A DNA stretch of 64,000 nucleotides. Origin: Kocuria coralli. GTDB lineage: Bacteria; Actinomycetota; Actinomycetes; Actinomycetales; Micrococcaceae. Of the stretch, positions 1 through 10,852 are shown in pieces (within the stretch, counting starts at the first letter, position 1; the number at the start of each line of letters is the position of its first letter). The DNA is taken from NCBI RefSeq assembly GCF_008831305.1, contig NZ_ML708612.1, positions 174,640-238,639 of the forward strand, written 5' to 3'. A program made the position numbers and the translations under genes. The notes beneath the pieces are model-generated. The model searched no databases, was not told the origin of the DNA, and worked only from the letters and a program-made list of their open reading frames with translations.

Positions 1-438
1 CACCGGAACGTCGGCGCCCTCTTCGGTGGTCGCCGTCGCGTCCACGTCCTCCGCCACCAGAGGGGTGTCGGAGAAGACCATGGAGGAGTCCAGATCCGAT
101 TCGCTGCCGAAGAAGTCCCCGCCGTAGAAGTCGGTGGCGCCAGCCTCGGTCTCGGCGACCAGCTGCCCGTTCTCGGAGAATCCTGCGGCCTCCACGGGCG
201 TGGACTCGATGAGGCCCTCGTCGATCTCACGCAGGGAGACGGAGAGGGTCTTCTCGTTCAGCTCGACGTCGACCAGCGGGCCGACGTACTCGAAGAGACC
301 CTCGTGCAGCTGCGAGTAGTAGGCATTGATCTGGCGCGCCCGGCGGGCGGCGAAGATGACCAGTCCGTACTTGGAGTCGGACTTGGTCAAGAGCCGATCG
401 ACCGGCGGTTCGATGATGCCCTGGTTCTGGATGGACAA
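1..438 (-). CDS. rpoZ: RNA polymerase omega subunit (3' end outside the window)
   Basis: Omega helps assemble RNA polymerase by holding the beta' subunit. The frame runs 146 codons to the window edge without a stop. Residues about 19-38 read [18 protein letters not shown], the conserved omega core, followed by [21 protein letters not shown] chose the TTG at 438 because the frame upstream holds only the gmk stop codon, no ATG or GTG is available, and GGGAG lies 7 nt before it. The core family protein ends near residue 85-90 in relatives. Here an acidic tail rich in Glu, Asp, Ser and Gly continues for at least 55 more residues. It lies 39 nt downstream of gmk in the same direction, the usual actinobacterial gmk-rpoZ order. 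Identity is firm; the tail is the odd part. Confidence 0.93.
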   Translation of the reverse strand, partial: MSIQNQGIIEPPVDRLLTKSDSKYGLVIFAARRARQINAYYSQLHEGLFEYVGPLVDVELNEKTLSVSLREIDEGLIESTPVEAAGFSENGQLVAETEAGATDFYGGDFFGSESDLDSSMVFSDTPLVAEDVDATATTEEGADVPV

Positions 439-477
439 AAGATTGCTCCCAACGATGTGGATGTCTGTGTGCGGCTC

Positions 478-1089
478 TCAAGCGCCGGGGCGGGGGTCCA
501 AGCCCATGAGCTCGACCAGCTTCCGCGCGGCGGCCTCGACCCGGTCGTTGATCACCGTGTCATCGAATTCGGATTCAGCCGCGAGTTCTATCTTAGCGGT
601 TTCCAGCCGCCGCCGCTGTTCCTCCGCCGTCTCGGTGCCCCGTCCCGTGAGCCGGGACACCAATTCCTCCCACGACGGCGGGGCCAGGAACACGAAATGC
701 GCCTCCGGCATGCTCTCCCGCACCTGCCTCGCCCCCTGCAGGTCGATCTCCAGCAGCACCTTGCGCCCTTCGGCGGTGGCGTCGAGGACCTTCTGCCGGG
801 GGGTCCCGTAGCGGTAGGAGTTGTGCACCACGGCCCATTCGAGCATGTCGCCCGCAGCGACCATACGGTCGAACTCGTCGTCGTCGACGAAGAAGTAATG
901 GACGCCCTCCTGCTCCCCCGGGCGGGGCTTGCGGGTGGTGGCGGACACCGAGAGCCACACGTCCGGATAGTGATCCCGCACGAAGGTCGACACCGTCCCC
1001 TTTCCGACCGCGGTGGGGCCGGCGAGCACGGTCACCGAGGGCCCGGTCGAGGTGGCGGGAACTGGGGTGGCGGTTGCCTCATGCGGCAC
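478..1089 (-). CDS. gmk: Guanylate kinase
   Basis: Phosphorylates GMP to GDP with ATP in the cytoplasm. The protein is 203 residues, with a P-loop GPTAVGKGT at residues 24-32, the GMP-binding stretch [11 protein letters not shown], and YGTPRQKV further on, all typical of the family. The first 18 residues are a Pro/Thr/Ala-rich extension not needed for the fold. The start is GTG, with AAAGG 8 nt upstream. A strong hairpin lies between mihF and gmk, so gmk-rpoZ may be partly separated from mihF transcription. Gene order mihF-gmk-rpoZ is standard in actinobacteria. Confidence 0.96.
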   Translation of the reverse strand: MPHEATATPVPATSTGPSVTVLAGPTAVGKGTVSTFVRDHYPDVWLSVSATTRKPRPGEQEGVHYFFVDDDEFDRMVAAGDMLEWAVVHNSYRYGTPRQKVLDATAEGRKVLLEIDLQGARQVRESMPEAHFVFLAPPSWEELVSRLTGRGTETAEEQRRRLETAKIELAAESEFDDTVINDRVEAAARKLVELMGLDPRPGA

Positions 1090-1157
1090 TTCGGGAACCT
1101 TTCGACGGACCGGTCATCGGATCTGGCTTCGGACCAGGGTACCGGTCCCGCATGGGC

Positions 1158-1189
1158 AAGGGCCCACCGCCGTCTGGCGATGGACCCTT
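1158..1189 (-). terminator. Hairpin between mihF and gmk
   Basis: On the minus strand, 14-nt arms (AAGGGTCCATCGCC and GGCGGTGGGCCCTT) close over a 4-nt loop with two G-U pairs. Those G-U pairs become C-A mismatches on the other strand, so the structure is built for minus-strand RNA. No T tract follows, so it is either a GC-rich terminator or an attenuator that lowers gmk transcription relative to mihF. Confidence 0.6.
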
Positions 1190-1223
1190 GTCCCGGCTGC
1201 GCGATCGCGCTCGGTCGGAGCGC

Positions 1224-1538
1224 TCAGGAATCGAGGTACTCGATGAGCGCCTTGCGCTGATGGACGCCCAGACCGCGGACTCGACGGGTCTTGGCGATCC
1301 CGATCTCCTCCATGATGCTCGCCGAGCGCACCTTGCCGATGCCGGGGGCCGCCTCCAGCAGATCGGAGACCTTCAGGCGACTCAGGGCCTCCTCGTTCTG
1401 GGCACGCTCCAGGAGCTGCGCCACAGTGATCTTGCGGTCCTTCAGTGCGGCCTTCGCCTCGGCGCGCACTGCACGCGCCGCGGTGGCCTTCTCGCGCGCG
1501 GCCGCGCGCTCTTCATCGGTCAACAGACGCAATGCCAT
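1224..1538 (-). CDS. mihF: Integration host factor, actinobacterial type
   Basis: Small nucleoid DNA-binding protein of the mIHF/sIHF family, unrelated to the E. coli IHF fold. The predicted protein is 104 residues, the normal length. It has a charged N-terminal helix (MALRLLTDEERAAAREKA) and a helix-two-turn-helix region around APGIGKVRSASIMEEIGIA with RRVRGLGVHQR near the C terminus. I start at the ATG at 1538, preceded by GGGAGAG; a longer in-frame opening upstream has no family similarity. The 190 bp upstream include an AT-rich island with ATGCG-TATT-CGCAT near 1624-1637 that probably belongs to its promoter. It lies between pyrF and gmk, as in other actinobacteria. Confidence 0.93.
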   Translation of the reverse strand: MALRLLTDEERAAAREKATAARAVRAEAKAALKDRKITVAQLLERAQNEEALSRLKVSDLLEAAPGIGKVRSASIMEEIGIAKTRRVRGLGVHQRKALIEYLDS

Positions 1539-1727
1539 GCTGTTCTCTCCCTCTCCGTCAAGGCGAATCCTGGGCCCACGGTCCGACCAGAACCGGATAC
1601 GATCCGCTCTCACCAGCAATTTTATGCGTATTCGCATGGAAATGCTGTGCAGTCGGCACCATACCCGCACTCGGGAGAACAGCCCAGACGCCCGCCGGAG
1701 GGGGTGACGGCGGCTGGAGCGCCCGGG

Positions 1728-2654
1728 TCAGCCCGCTCCCAGGCCCCGGCGGAGATCCTCGGTCGCGGCCTGCGCCGAAGCCCTCAAATCAGCGGGATCG
1801 GGGCCCGCGCGGAGGATGCCCCGGGCGGAGTTCACCAGGACGCGCCCCCTGACGTGGGAGAACAACTGACCCAGCTCGCCGGCGGTGGCGCCTTGCGCCC
1901 CATAGCCCGGAGCCAGGACGGGACCGCTGAATGTTGACAGATCAACACCGACGGTTTCGGGCGCGGAGCCGACCGTGGCGCCGACGACGAGCCCATTGGG
2001 TTTTATAACGATTTGGTCTCGCATCGTGTGTTTCGTGTCTGACAGGCCCATATTTCGTTCTTCGACCTCTTCGACCACTCGGGCGGCCACGGACCGGGTA
2101 CCGCCGACGTGCTGGACCGAGGCTCCCTCGGGGTTGGAGGTCAGGGCGAGGACGAACGTCCCCCTGCCGGTGGCCTCCGCGAGCTCGAAGGCGGGTTCCA
2201 GGGAACCCGCGCCGAGATAAGGACTGAGCGTGACGGCATCGGCGGCCAGGGTGGAGTCGTCGGAGAGCCACGTGTAGGCATAGGCCTCCATCGTCGAGCC
2301 GATATCCCCGCGTTTGGCGTCCGCGATCGTGAGCAGTCCATGGTCGCGCGCCGCCGCCAGGGTCTGCTCCAGGACGGCCATACCGCCGGAGCCGTAGGCT
2401 TCGTACCAGGCCACCTGGGGCTTGATCGCGGCAGCGTGGCCGGCCACCGCCTCGATCACCGTCATGGACAGCCGCAGCAGCCCGGCGGGGGTGGAGGGCA
2501 GTCCCCAGGCGGTCATGATCGCCGGATGGGCGTCGATCCCCACGCACAGCGGCCCGCTGCGCTCGATCGCGCGGCCCAGGCGGACCCCGAAGGCCTCCGG
2601 GACCGCGCCCTTCCGGGACTCCCCCTGGTGCTCAGACGAGGTGCCGTCAGACAT
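1728..2654 (-). CDS. pyrF: Orotidine 5'-phosphate decarboxylase (long type)
   Basis: Catalyses the last step of UMP synthesis, decarboxylation of OMP. The 308-residue protein belongs to the longer class found in actinobacteria. The catalytic segment [11 protein letters not shown] lies at residues 111-121, with the Asp-Lys-Asp charge network of the active site. The N-terminal 20 residues are a hydrophilic extension. The ATG overlaps the end of carB by 8 nt, so it is the last pyr gene of the operon and probably translated by coupling to carB. About 190 bp separate it from mihF. A small GC stem (1692-1713) follows but is too weak to call as a terminator. Confidence 0.96.
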   Translation of the reverse strand: MSDGTSSEHQGESRKGAVPEAFGVRLGRAIERSGPLCVGIDAHPAIMTAWGLPSTPAGLLRLSMTVIEAVAGHAAAIKPQVAWYEAYGSGGMAVLEQTLAAARDHGLLTIADAKRGDIGSTMEAYAYTWLSDDSTLAADAVTLSPYLGAGSLEPAFELAEATGRGTFVLALTSNPEGASVQHVGGTRSVAARVVEEVEERNMGLSDTKHTMRDQIVIKPNGLVVGATVGSAPETVGVDLSTFSGPVLAPGYGAQGATAGELGQLFSHVRGRVLVNSARGILRAGPDPADLRASAQAATEDLRRGLGAG

Positions 2655-5600
2655 GGGCGTTCTCCGCCGTCGCCGGATCCTGGCCGATCACCTGGGACTC
2701 GAGCCGCTTGGCGTGATCCTGCAGGGAGGTCACATCCCAGGAGAACGAGCGCATGGCGGTCACCGCCTGCAGCGCCGCGCCGATCTCCGACACCGTGGTG
2801 ACGATCGGCACGCCGACGCTCGTGGCGGCCGCCCGGATTTCGTAGCCGTCGCCCCTGGCGTCACCCGCACCCGAGGGGGTGTTGAAGACCAGGGCGATCT
2901 CCCCCGCCTCGATCAGGTCGATGATGGTCTGATCGTCCGAGGCGGCGTCGGAGATCTTGGAGACCACGGTGGACTCGATGCCGTTGCGGCGCAGCACCTC
3001 GGCCGTGCCACCCGTGGAGACGATCTCGAAGCCCAGTTCCTTGAACATCCGGACGTAGACGACGGACGATCGTTTGTCCTTGTTGGCCACGGAGACGAAG
3101 ATGCGTCCCGAGGTGGGCAGCGCCACCCCGACGCCGGCCTGCGCCTTGGCGAAGGCGGTGTCGAAGAACCGGTCGATGCCCATGACCTCACCGGTCGAGC
3201 GCATCTCGGGGCCGAGGAGGGAATCGACGACGGCGCCTTCTCGGGTGCGGAAGCGGGCGAAGGGCAGCACGGCCTCCTTCACGGCCACCGAGGCTCCCTC
3301 GGGCAGCCTGGCGCCGTCCCCCTCGGCGAGGAGGAAGCCCTCCGAGCGCAGTTCGCGCAGCGTCTTGCCCGTCCCGATCAGGGCGGCCGCCTTGGCCAGC
3401 TGCACACCCGTGGCCTTGGAGACGAACGGCACGGTGCGCGAGGCGCGCGGATTCGCCTCGATCACGTAGAGGACGTCGGAGGCCAGGGCGAACTGGATGT
3501 TGATCAGCCCGCGAACGCCCACTCCCGCCGCGATGGCCCCGGTGGCCTCCCGGACACGGTCCAGGACGTCGGGGCCCAGGGTGATGGGTGGCAACGTGCA
3601 GGCGGAGTCCCCGGAGTGGATGCCGGCTTCCTCGATGTGCTCCATGATGCCGCCCACGTAGAGGTCGCGGCCGTCGTAGAGGGCGTCGACGTCGATCTCG
3701 ATGGCGTCTTCCAGGAACTTGTCGATCAGGGCCGGGCGCGACGGCGAGACCTCTGTGGCGTTCTCCAGGTAGGAGCGCAGCTGGCCCTCGGTGTAGACGA
3801 TCTCCATGCCGCGGCCGCCCAGGACGTAGGACGGGCGCACCAGCACGGGGTAGCCGATGTCCTGGGCGATGGCCTGCGCCGCCTCGAAGGTGTAGGCGGT
3901 GCCGTTGCGGGGCTGGCGCAAGCCGGCCTCCTGCAGCACCCGGGCGAACTCGCCCCGGTCCTCGGCCAGGTCGATGGCCTCGGGGGTGGTGCCGAGGATC
4001 GGAACGCCGGCGGCTTTGAGCTGCGCGGCCAGTTTCAGCGGGGTTTGGCCGCCGAGCTGGACGTACACCCCGAGCAGACCGCCCGTGGCCTGCTCGACGT
4101 TAACGATCTCCATGACGTCTTCGAAGGTCAGGGGCTCGAAGTAGAGCCGCGTGGAGACGTCGTAGTCGGTGGAGACGGTCTCCGGGTTGCAGTTGACCAT
4201 CACGGTCTCGAAGCCCGCTTCGCGCAGCACCATGGAGGCGTGCACGCAGGAGTAGTCGAACTCGATCCCCTGGCCGATCCGGTTGGGGCCGGATCCCAGG
4301 ATGATGATCGAGGGCTTCCGGTGCTCGGCCACCTCGTTCTCCTCGTCGTAGGACGAGTAGTGGTACGGGGTGAAGGCCTCGAATTCGGCGGCGCAGGTGT
4401 CCACGGTCTTGAACACGGGCCGTACGCCCAGCGCGTGCCGGACGCCTCGCACCACGTCCTCGGCCACGTGGGCCAGGGCGCCGATCTGCTCGTCGGAGAA
4501 GCCGTGGCGCTTGGCCAGCTCCAGGGTCGGCCTGGTGAGGTCCGGATCCGCGCGGACCGCGCCGGCGACCTCGTTGAGCAGCTGGATCTGGTCCAGGAAC
4601 CACGGGTCGATCTTGGTGGTGGCGTGCACCTGCTCGACCGTCGCGCCGTTGAGCAGCGCCTGCTGCACGGCGTGGATCCGCTGGGTGGTGGCCTCGTCGG
4701 TGGCCTCCACGAGACGCTCGATCCCGTTGGGGCCCAGGGCGACCTCGGGCAGGTCAAAGGAGAACGAGGAGTCGCTCTGCTCGAGCGAGCGCATCGCCTT
4801 CTGCAGCGCCTCGGTGAAGTTCCGGCCGATCGCCATGGCCTCGCCCACCGATTTCATGGTGGTGGTCAGAGTGGGGTCCGCCGCCGGGAACTTCTCGAAG
4901 GCGAAGCGCGGCACCTTGACGACGACGTAGTCCAGGGTCGGCTCGAAGGAGGCCGGCGTCTTCTGGGTGATGTCGTTGGGGATCTCGTCCAGGGTGTAGC
5001 CCAACGAGAGCTTGGTCGCGATCTTGGCGATCGGGAAGCCCGTGGCCTTCGAGGCCAGGGCCGAGGAGCGGGAGACGCGGGGGTTCATCTCGATCACCAC
5101 GACGCGGCCCGTGGCGGGGTCCACCGCGAACTGGATGTTGCAGCCGCCGGTGTCCACGCCGACCTCGCGGATCACGGCGATCGACACGTCGCGCAGCTTC
5201 TGGTACTCCCGGTCCGTCAGGGTCAGCGCCGGGGCCACCGTGATGGAGTCGCCGGTGTGCACGCCGACCGGGTCGAAGTTCTCGATCGAGCACACGACCA
5301 CGACGTTGTCGTTGGCGTCGCGCATCATCTCGAGCTCGTACTCCTTCCACCCGAGGATGGACTCCTCCAGGAGCACCTCGGTGGTCGGCGAGTACTGCAG
5401 GCCGGCGCCGGCGATGCGGCGCAGGTCATCGGGGTTGTAGGCCAGGCCGGAGCCGAGCCCGCCCATCGTGAAGGAGGGGCGGACCACCATGGGGTAGCCC
5501 AGTTCCTCGGCCGCCGCGAAGGCCTCGTCCATGGAGTGCACGATGACCGAGCGGGCGGACTCGGCGCCGCAGCGCTCCACCACGCCCTTGAACGCCTCGC

Positions 5601-5985
5601 GGTCCTCGCCCAGATTGATCGCCTCGATGTTCGCGCCGATCAGCTCGACGTCGTACTTCTCGAGCACGCCGTTGGCGTCCAGGGCGATGGCGGTGTTGAG
5701 CGCGGTCTGCCCGCCCAGGGTGGGCAGGACGGCGTCGGGCCGTTCCTTGGCGATGATCTTCTCGACCACCTCCGGGGTGATCGGCTCCACGTAGGTGGCG
5801 TCGGCGAACTCGGGGTCCGTCATGATCGTGGCCGGGTTGGAGTTGACCAGGATGACCCGAAGGCCCTCCTCCTTGAGCACGCGCAGCGCCTGGGTACCGG
5901 AGTAGTCGAACTCCGCGGCCTGCCCGATCACGATCGGGCCGGAGCCGATCACGAGCACGCTGTTCAAATCGTTCCTGCGCGGCAT
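2647..5985 (-). CDS. carB: Carbamoyl-phosphate synthase large subunit
   Basis: Makes carbamoyl phosphate from bicarbonate, ammonia and two ATP, feeding both pyrimidine and arginine synthesis; it works as a complex with CarA. The predicted 1112 residues match the family. The two tandem ATP-grasp halves are visible: one begins [20 protein letters not shown], the second [20 protein letters not shown], and a C-terminal MGS-like allosteric domain begins near [11 protein letters not shown]. The ATG at 5985 overlaps the carA stop by one base (TGATG), with GGAGG upstream. The frame stays open through carA in the upstream direction, but that part is a shadow and shows no family match. Confidence 0.97.
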   Translation of the reverse strand: MPRRNDLNSVLVIGSGPIVIGQAAEFDYSGTQALRVLKEEGLRVILVNSNPATIMTDPEFADATYVEPITPEVVEKIIAKERPDAVLPTLGGQTALNTAIALDANGVLEKYDVELIGANIEAINLGEDREAFKGVVERCGAESARSVIVHSMDEAFAAAEELGYPMVVRPSFTMGGLGSGLAYNPDDLRRIAGAGLQYSPTTEVLLEESILGWKEYELEMMRDANDNVVVVCSIENFDPVGVHTGDSITVAPALTLTDREYQKLRDVSIAVIREVGVDTGGCNIQFAVDPATGRVVVIEMNPRVSRSSALASKATGFPIAKIATKLSLGYTLDEIPNDITQKTPASFEPTLDYVVVKVPRFAFEKFPAADPTLTTTMKSVGEAMAIGRNFTEALQKAMRSLEQSDSSFSFDLPEVALGPNGIERLVEATDEATTQRIHAVQQALLNGATVEQVHATTKIDPWFLDQIQLLNEVAGAVRADPDLTRPTLELAKRHGFSDEQIGALAHVAEDVVRGVRHALGVRPVFKTVDTCAAEFEAFTPYHYSSYDEENEVAEHRKPSIIILGSGPNRIGQGIEFDYSCVHASMVLREAGFETVMVNCNPETVSTDYDVSTRLYFEPLTFEDVMEIVNVEQATGGLLGVYVQLGGQTPLKLAAQLKAAGVPILGTTPEAIDLAEDRGEFARVLQEAGLRQPRNGTAYTFEAAQAIAQDIGYPVLVRPSYVLGGRGMEIVYTEGQLRSYLENATEVSPSRPALIDKFLEDAIEIDVDALYDGRDLYVGGIMEHIEEAGIHSGDSACTLPPITLGPDVLDRVREATGAIAAGVGVRGLINIQFALASDVLYVIEANPRASRTVPFVSKATGVQLAKAAALIGTGKTLRELRSEGFLLAEGDGARLPEGASVAVKEAVLPFARFRTREGAVVDSLLGPEMRSTGEVMGIDRFFDTAFAKAQAGVGVALPTSGRIFVSVANKDKRSSVVYVRMFKELGFEIVSTGGTAEVLRRNGIESTVVSKISDAASDDQTIIDLIEAGEIALVFNTPSGAGDARGDGYEIRAAATSVGVPIVTTVSEIGAALQAVTAMRSFSWDVTSLQDHAKRLESQVIGQDPATAENAHV

Positions 5986-7193
5986 CAGTTGTCGCCCTCC
6001 TGCTCGTTGTCGATCAGCTCGTCGTCCGCCGGCTCCAGGCCCATCAGTTCCACGAAGCGGTCGAACAGATATGCGGCGTCGTGCGGCCCCGCCGCGGCCT
6101 CCGGGTGGTACTGGACCGAGAACGCCGGAATGTCCAGGCAGGCCAGTCCCTCGACCACCCGGTCGTTGAGCCCGATGTGGGAGACCTCGACCCGGCCGAA
6201 CTCCTCGACGGGGGCGGTCACGGGGCCGTCCAAGGGGGCGTCGACGGCGAACCCGTGGTTCTGCGCCGTGATCTCCACCTTGCCCGTACGGCGGTCCAGG
6301 ACCGGCTGGTTGATCCCGCGGTGGCCGAACGGCAGCTTGTAGGTGCCGAAACCGAGTGCCCGGCCCAGCATCTGGTTGCCGAAGCAGATCCCGAAGAACG
6401 GCTTCCGCGCCCGCAGGACCTCGCGCAGCACCTCGATCTGCTGGGCCGCGGTCTGGGGATCGCCCGGCCCGTTGGACATGAACACGCCGTCGGGGTCGAT
6501 CTCCTGGATCTGCTCCCAGGTGGTGCCGGCGGGGACCACGTGGACGCGCAGGCCCCGTTCGGCCATCCGCTGCGGGGTCATCGCCTTGATGCCCAGGTCG
6601 ACGGCCACCACCTCGCCGCGCGGGGCGCCTTCCCAGCCGTGCTCGGCTGGTTCCACGACGTAGGCGGCCTCCGCGGTCACCGTCTCGGCCAGCTGGCGGC
6701 CCGCCATCGAGGGCTGCCCGGTCACGACCGACACGAGCTCCGCGTCGGTCTTCCCCGCCAGGGCCTCCCCGGAGAAGATGCCCGAGCGCATCGCGCCCTT
6801 GTCCCGGAGGTGACGGGTCGCGGCACGGGTGTCGATGTCGCAGATGGAGACGATGCCCTGCTCCTCGAGCAGGTCGTGCAGGGTCTTCTCGTTGCGCCAG
6901 TTGGAGGCCACGCGGGAGGCGTCGCGCACCGCGTAGCCCTCGACCCAGATCCGCCGGGACTCGTCGTCGGTGGTGTTGGTGCCCGTGTTGCCGATGTGGG
7001 GGGCAGTCTGGATCACGATCTGCCCCGCGTAGGAGGGATCGGTGATGGTCTCCTGGTATCCGGTCATGCCCGTGCTGAACACGGCTTCGCCCAGGGCGGT
7101 GCCGGTGGCACCCCATGCCCGTCCGCGGAAGATCCGGCCGTCTTCGAGCACGAGGGCCGCGGGTGCCGCGTGGGCTGTGAGCAGCGATTTCAC
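5985..7193 (-). CDS. carA: Carbamoyl-phosphate synthase small subunit (glutaminase)
   Basis: Hydrolyses glutamine and passes ammonia to CarB. The protein is 402 residues. The N-terminal CPSase domain includes [17 protein letters not shown], and the class I amidotransferase domain holds the nucleophile Cys270 in FFGICFGNQ with His363 and Glu365 in QYHPE. GICFGNQ in place of the enteric GICLGHQ is usual in actinobacteria and does not remove a catalytic residue. It starts with GTG, which overlaps the stop of the upstream PH-like gene in a GTGA junction. It sits in the middle of the pyr operon. Confidence 0.97.
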   Translation of the reverse strand: MKSLLTAHAAPAALVLEDGRIFRGRAWGATGTALGEAVFSTGMTGYQETITDPSYAGQIVIQTAPHIGNTGTNTTDDESRRIWVEGYAVRDASRVASNWRNEKTLHDLLEEQGIVSICDIDTRAATRHLRDKGAMRSGIFSGEALAGKTDAELVSVVTGQPSMAGRQLAETVTAEAAYVVEPAEHGWEGAPRGEVVAVDLGIKAMTPQRMAERGLRVHVVPAGTTWEQIQEIDPDGVFMSNGPGDPQTAAQQIEVLREVLRARKPFFGICFGNQMLGRALGFGTYKLPFGHRGINQPVLDRRTGKVEITAQNHGFAVDAPLDGPVTAPVEEFGRVEVSHIGLNDRVVEGLACLDIPAFSVQYHPEAAAGPHDAAYLFDRFVELMGLEPADDELIDNEQEGDN

Positions 7194-7816
7194 GGAGTCT
7201 CCTTCTGAGTACCGGTTGGCTCTGCGCCAAAGGATGATTGGGTTGGATCAGGGGAAGGCGCGGCGTCGTCGTCCGGTTCCGGCTGCGGTCCGGGGCTTCC
7301 GGGTGCTTCCTCGCGTGCCGTCAGCCGGGAGAAGGCCTCGAGCAGCTCGGCCTTGCCCTCACGGGTCTTGGTGCGCACGCCGGTGTCCACCTCGCGCTCG
7401 TGCAGCCGCCAGGAGAGCACCACCAGCCCGTTCTTCTCCACGAACTTGCCGACCATGCCCGAGGCGGTCCCGAAACCGTCGATCTCATCGCGGGGCACCC
7501 ACAGCGGCTGGGTGCCGTCGCGGTCGTAGAGCACCCCGTCGTCGTAGGCGAACACCCTGGCGGTGGTGCGCACGCCCAGGCCGTGCCCCACCAGGCGGGC
7601 CAGGTGGTTGCCGCGCACGCAGGTGGCCACGTACATGCCCTCGACGGCGGCGCCCGGCTCGCGCTCCGCCAGGTCGGCGGGCAGTTCCGGCAGGTGCCCC
7701 TCGTTCTCCTCCCGTCGGGTCCTGCGCATCCAGGACCGGCCGATCACGGCGAAGAGGACGACGACGAAGACTCCGAGGACGATGGCGGTGAGGACCTTCT
7801 CGTCGATGCCCGCCAC
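7190..7816 (-). CDS. Membrane-anchored PH-like domain protein of the pyr operon
   Basis: Function unknown. A membrane helix at about residues 8-28 ([19 protein letters not shown]) is followed by a basic stretch, then a soluble domain of about 130 residues (from [15 protein letters not shown] to KAELLEAF) that looks like the bacterial PH-like domain found in this position in many actinobacteria. The equivalent M. tuberculosis gene between pyrC and carA is annotated only as an export or membrane protein. The last 40 residues are Pro/Glu/Asp-rich and probably disordered. It starts with GTG 3 nt after the pyrC stop and ends overlapping carA, so it is an integral part of the operon. A link between pyrimidine synthesis and the membrane is possible but unproven. 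Confidence 0.85.
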   Translation of the reverse strand: MAGIDEKVLTAIVLGVFVVVLFAVIGRSWMRRTRREENEGHLPELPADLAEREPGAAVEGMYVATCVRGNHLARLVGHGLGVRTTARVFAYDDGVLYDRDGTQPLWVPRDEIDGFGTASGMVGKFVEKNGLVVLSWRLHEREVDTGVRTKTREGKAELLEAFSRLTAREEAPGSPGPQPEPDDDAAPSPDPTQSSFGAEPTGTQKETP

Positions 7817-7819
7817 GGG

Positions 7820-9187
7820 TTACCGGCCCCCCGCCGCGGGATGGGGCTGCGTCAGGGCGCCGTCGAGCACCACCGGGTGGCCCTGGAAGAAGGTGGCCTT
7901 GACCGCGCCCGGCAGCCGCAAACCCCGGTAGGGGCTGTTGCGGCCCTTGGAGGCGTGGGTCGCGGGATCCACCACCGTTTCCGCCGCAGGATCGAAGAGC
8001 ACCAGGTTGGCCGGCTCCCCGGGCTCGATCGGACGGCCCTGGCCTCGCAGGCGGCCGATCTCGGCGGGGGTGCGGGACATGATCCGCGCGACGTCGCGCC
8101 ACGTGATCGCCCCGGTGTCCACGAGCGTGTGCTGCACGACCGACAGCGCGGTCTCCAGCCCCGTCATCCCCATGGCGGCGCAGGTCCACTCGCACTCCTT
8201 GTCCTCCGTGGGATGCGGCGCGTGGTCGGTGCCGACGACGTCGATCGTGCCGTCCGCCACCGCCGCCCTGACGGCCTGGACGTCCTCGTCCGTGCGCAGC
8301 GGCGGATTGACCTTGTAGACCGGGTCGAAGGTGCGCACCAGCTCGTCCGTGAGCAGCAGGTGGTGCGGGGTGACCTCCGCGGTGACGTCGACGCCGCGTT
8401 CCTTGGCCCAGCGGATCAGCTCCACGGAGCCCTTGGTGGAGAGATGGCAGATGTGCACCCGCGAACCGACGTGCTGTGCCAGCAGGACGTCGCGGGCGAT
8501 GATCGCCTCCTCGGCCACGGCCGGCCAGCCGGTCAGGCCGAGGTCGGCCGAGACGGTGCCCTCGTTCATCTGGGCGTCCTCGGTCAGGCGCGGTTCCTGC
8601 GCGTGCTGGGCCACCACCCCGTCGAAGGTCTTGACGTACTCGAGCGCCCGGCGCATGAGCAGGGGGTCGTAGACGCACTTCCCGTCGTCGGAGAACACCC
8701 TGACCTGCGCCCGAGACTCGGCCATGGCCCCGATCTCGGCCAGCTGCTTGCCGCCCAGGCCCACGGTGACCGCCCCGATGGGCTGGACCTGGGTCCAGCC
8801 GGCGTCGCGGCCCAGGCCCCAGACCTGCTCGACCACGCCGGCGGTGTCGGCCACCGGGTTGGAGTTGGCCATGGCGAACACGGCGGTGTATCCGCCCTTG
8901 GCCGCGGCGCGGGTGCCCGTCTCCACGGTCTCGGCGTCCTCACGGCCCGGTTCCCGCAGGTGGGTGTGGATGTCGACCAGGCCCGGCAGCAGGATCTGCC
9001 CGCCGCACTCGATCACGGTCGTCCGCTCATCGAGGTCGTCATCGGAGAGACCGGCGCCCACCTGGGCGATCAGGCCGTCGACGACGAGGACGTCGGTGGC
9101 CTCCTCGCCGAGCGGGCTGACGCCCTTCAGCAGCCAGCGGCCGGTGCCGCCGGTGGTCTCCCGGGTTTCGGTGGTCTGCGTGTTCAT
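7820..9187 (-). CDS. pyrC: Dihydroorotase
   Basis: Cyclises carbamoyl aspartate to dihydroorotate. The amidohydrolase signature VDIHTHLREPG, with metal ligands His74 and His76, the ligand His in HICHLST, and VGTDHAPH with the catalytic Asp are all present. The product is 455 residues from the ATG at 9187. A start 13 codons earlier is in frame, but MLLCAHDERFREA has no family similarity. The mature-type N terminus MNTQTTETRE is followed by the usual WLLKGVSPLG beta strand. It lies 82 nt downstream of pyrB and is 3 nt from the next gene. Confidence 0.96.
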   Translation of the reverse strand: MNTQTTETRETTGGTGRWLLKGVSPLGEEATDVLVVDGLIAQVGAGLSDDDLDERTTVIECGGQILLPGLVDIHTHLREPGREDAETVETGTRAAAKGGYTAVFAMANSNPVADTAGVVEQVWGLGRDAGWTQVQPIGAVTVGLGGKQLAEIGAMAESRAQVRVFSDDGKCVYDPLLMRRALEYVKTFDGVVAQHAQEPRLTEDAQMNEGTVSADLGLTGWPAVAEEAIIARDVLLAQHVGSRVHICHLSTKGSVELIRWAKERGVDVTAEVTPHHLLLTDELVRTFDPVYKVNPPLRTDEDVQAVRAAVADGTIDVVGTDHAPHPTEDKECEWTCAAMGMTGLETALSVVQHTLVDTGAITWRDVARIMSRTPAEIGRLRGQGRPIEPGEPANLVLFDPAAETVVDPATHASKGRNSPYRGLRLPGAVKATFFQGHPVVLDGALTQPHPAAGGR

Positions 9188-9269
9188 CGCTTCGCGGAAC
9201 CTTTCATCGTGCGCGCACAGCAGCACTGCGGGCGATTCTGAGTGAAGTCGACGGCGTCAGGCGAGCAGG

Positions 9270-10235
9270 TCACTGCGCGTCGTCACCGGTCAGGAGGAGG
9301 TACAGGCAGGCCATGCGCACGGCCACGCCGTTGGAGACCTGGCGCAGTACCGTCGATCGCGGCGAGTCCGCGGCCTCGGAGGAGATCTCCAGGCCCCGGT
9401 TCATGGGGCCGGGATGCATGATCGCGGTCGTCGCCCCCGCTCTGTCCAGGGCGTCCAGGCGTTCGGGGGTCAGGCCCCACCAGCGGGCGTACTCGGCCTC
9501 GGAGGGGAAGAACGCGGCGTGCATCCGCTCGCGCTGCACGCGCAGGAGCATGACGGCGTCGGGGTTCTCCGCGAGGGCCTCGTCCAGGTCGAACACGATC
9601 CGGGCGGGCCAGTGCTGGGTCCCCACGGGAAGCAGGGTCGGCGGTGCCACGAACGTGACCCTGGCGCCCAGGGTGGTCAGCAGCCACATGTTCGACCGGG
9701 CCACCCGCGAGTGCAGGATGTCGCCCACGATCACCACGTGCATCCCCTCCAGGTCGGTGCCCTGGGTCTCCCCGCCGGTCAGGTTGGCGCGGTGCTGGCG
9801 CAGGGTCATGACGTCCAGGAGCGCCTGGGTGGGGTGCTCGTGCTTGCCGTCCCCGGCGTTGAGCACCGCGGCGTCGATCCACCCCGTGGTGGCCAGGCGC
9901 TGCGGCGCCCCGGAGGTGCCGTGCCGGATCACGACCGCGTCCGCGTTCATCGCCATGAGGGTCTGGGCGGTGTCCTTGAGCGACTCCCCCTTCGACACCG
10001 AGGAGCCCTTGGCCGAGAAGTTGATCACGTCGGCCGAGAGGCGCTTGGCGGCGGTCTCGAAGGAGATCCGGGTGCGCGTGGAGTCCTCGAAGAACAGGTT
10101 GACCACGGTGCGGCCGCGCAGGGCGGGCAGCTTCTTGACCGACTGCTGGCCGACCTCGGCCATCCGGTCTGCGGTGTCCAGGATCGCGATGGCCTCATCA
10201 CGGGTCAGTTCCTGGGTGCTCAGCAAGTGCTTCAT
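9270..10235 (-). CDS. pyrB: Aspartate carbamoyltransferase catalytic subunit
   Basis: Joins carbamoyl phosphate to aspartate, the committed step of pyrimidine synthesis. The 321-residue protein has the carbamoyl-phosphate loop FFEDSTRTR (STRTR at residues 52-56), the second loop [16 protein letters not shown] near residues 134-141, and HPGPMNRG for aspartate binding. No pyrI regulatory subunit is nearby, as expected for actinobacteria, where control is by PyrR. The ATG overlaps the pyrR stop (ATGA), indicating coupled translation from the PyrR-controlled leader. Confidence 0.97.
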   Translation of the reverse strand: MKHLLSTQELTRDEAIAILDTADRMAEVGQQSVKKLPALRGRTVVNLFFEDSTRTRISFETAAKRLSADVINFSAKGSSVSKGESLKDTAQTLMAMNADAVVIRHGTSGAPQRLATTGWIDAAVLNAGDGKHEHPTQALLDVMTLRQHRANLTGGETQGTDLEGMHVVIVGDILHSRVARSNMWLLTTLGARVTFVAPPTLLPVGTQHWPARIVFDLDEALAENPDAVMLLRVQRERMHAAFFPSEAEYARWWGLTPERLDALDRAGATTAIMHPGPMNRGLEISSEAADSPRSTVLRQVSNGVAVRMACLYLLLTGDDAQ

Positions 10236-10843
10236 CCCTCGATCACCACCTCGTCGAATGCGTCGGCCTGGGGCTGGGCCCGATCCTGCGGGGCGTCGAT
10301 CTCCGAGAGCCGGACTCGGACCTTCTCGCGGGAGGAGGTCGGGAGGTTCTTGCCCACGAAGTCGGCGCGGATGGGCAGTTCCCGGTGCCCCCGGTCCACG
10401 AGCACGGCCAGCCGCACGACGGCCGGGCGACCGAGCTCGGTCAGGGCGTCGAGGGCCGACCGGATGGTGCGTCCCGAATACAGGACGTCGTCCACCAGGA
10501 CCACGGTCGCGTCGTCGATCCCCCGGGGCGGCATCACGGTGGGCCAGGGAACCCGGGAGGGGCTGCGACGCAGATCGTCGCGGTACATGGTGACGTCCAG
10601 CTGTCCCAGTGACGACTCGGGATCGAAGGCGTCGAAGGCCGCCAGCTTGGCGGCAAGCCGCTGCGCGAGGGGGAAGCCCCTCCGGGGAATGCCGAGGAGC
10701 ACGAGGTTCTCGGCGCCGCGGTTGGACTCGAGGATCTCATGGGCGATCCGGGTCAGGGCCCGGTCGATATCGGCAGCGGAGAGAATCCGCCTGGTCTCCC
10801 CGGTCTCCGCGGGAGTCCCCGGGGTCTGAGCATTCTGGCTCAC
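10232..10843 (-). CDS. pyrR: PyrR, pyrimidine operon RNA-binding regulator / uracil phosphoribosyltransferase
   Basis: Binds pyr mRNA when UMP is high, and has uracil phosphoribosyltransferase activity. The PRPP-binding loop [13 protein letters not shown] is clear, as are [10 protein letters not shown] and [11 protein letters not shown] start at the GTG at 10843 (MSQNAQTPG), which has GGAAGG about 8 nt upstream; a start 9 codons earlier would lie inside the PyrR RNA site. The product is 203 residues, longer than the usual 180-190 because of N- and C-terminal extensions. It is the first gene of the pyr operon, and its own ribosome binding site is part of a PyrR hairpin, so it should be autoregulated. 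Confidence 0.95.
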   Translation of the reverse strand: MSQNAQTPGTPAETGETRRILSAADIDRALTRIAHEILESNRGAENLVLLGIPRRGFPLAQRLAAKLAAFDAFDPESSLGQLDVTMYRDDLRRSPSRVPWPTVMPPRGIDDATVVLVDDVLYSGRTIRSALDALTELGRPAVVRLAVLVDRGHRELPIRADFVGKNLPTSSREKVRVRLSEIDAPQDRAQPQADAFDEVVIEG

Positions 10844-10852
10844 AGGTGCTGC

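Noticed and set aside
1692..1713. Terminator after pyrF
   Set aside because: Only a 6-bp GC stem with a 10-nt loop and no T tract; too weak to call.
2422..6342. A 1306-codon open frame on the plus strand opposite pyrF and carB
   Set aside because: It is the antisense shadow of high-GC coding DNA: Gly/Asp/Val/Arg/His-rich, no domain, and fully covered by carB, whose motifs are unambiguous.
5985..7193. Loss of the CarA active site because GICFGNQ differs from GICLGHQ
   Set aside because: The nucleophile Cys and the His/Glu of the triad are present, and this variant is normal in actinobacteria.
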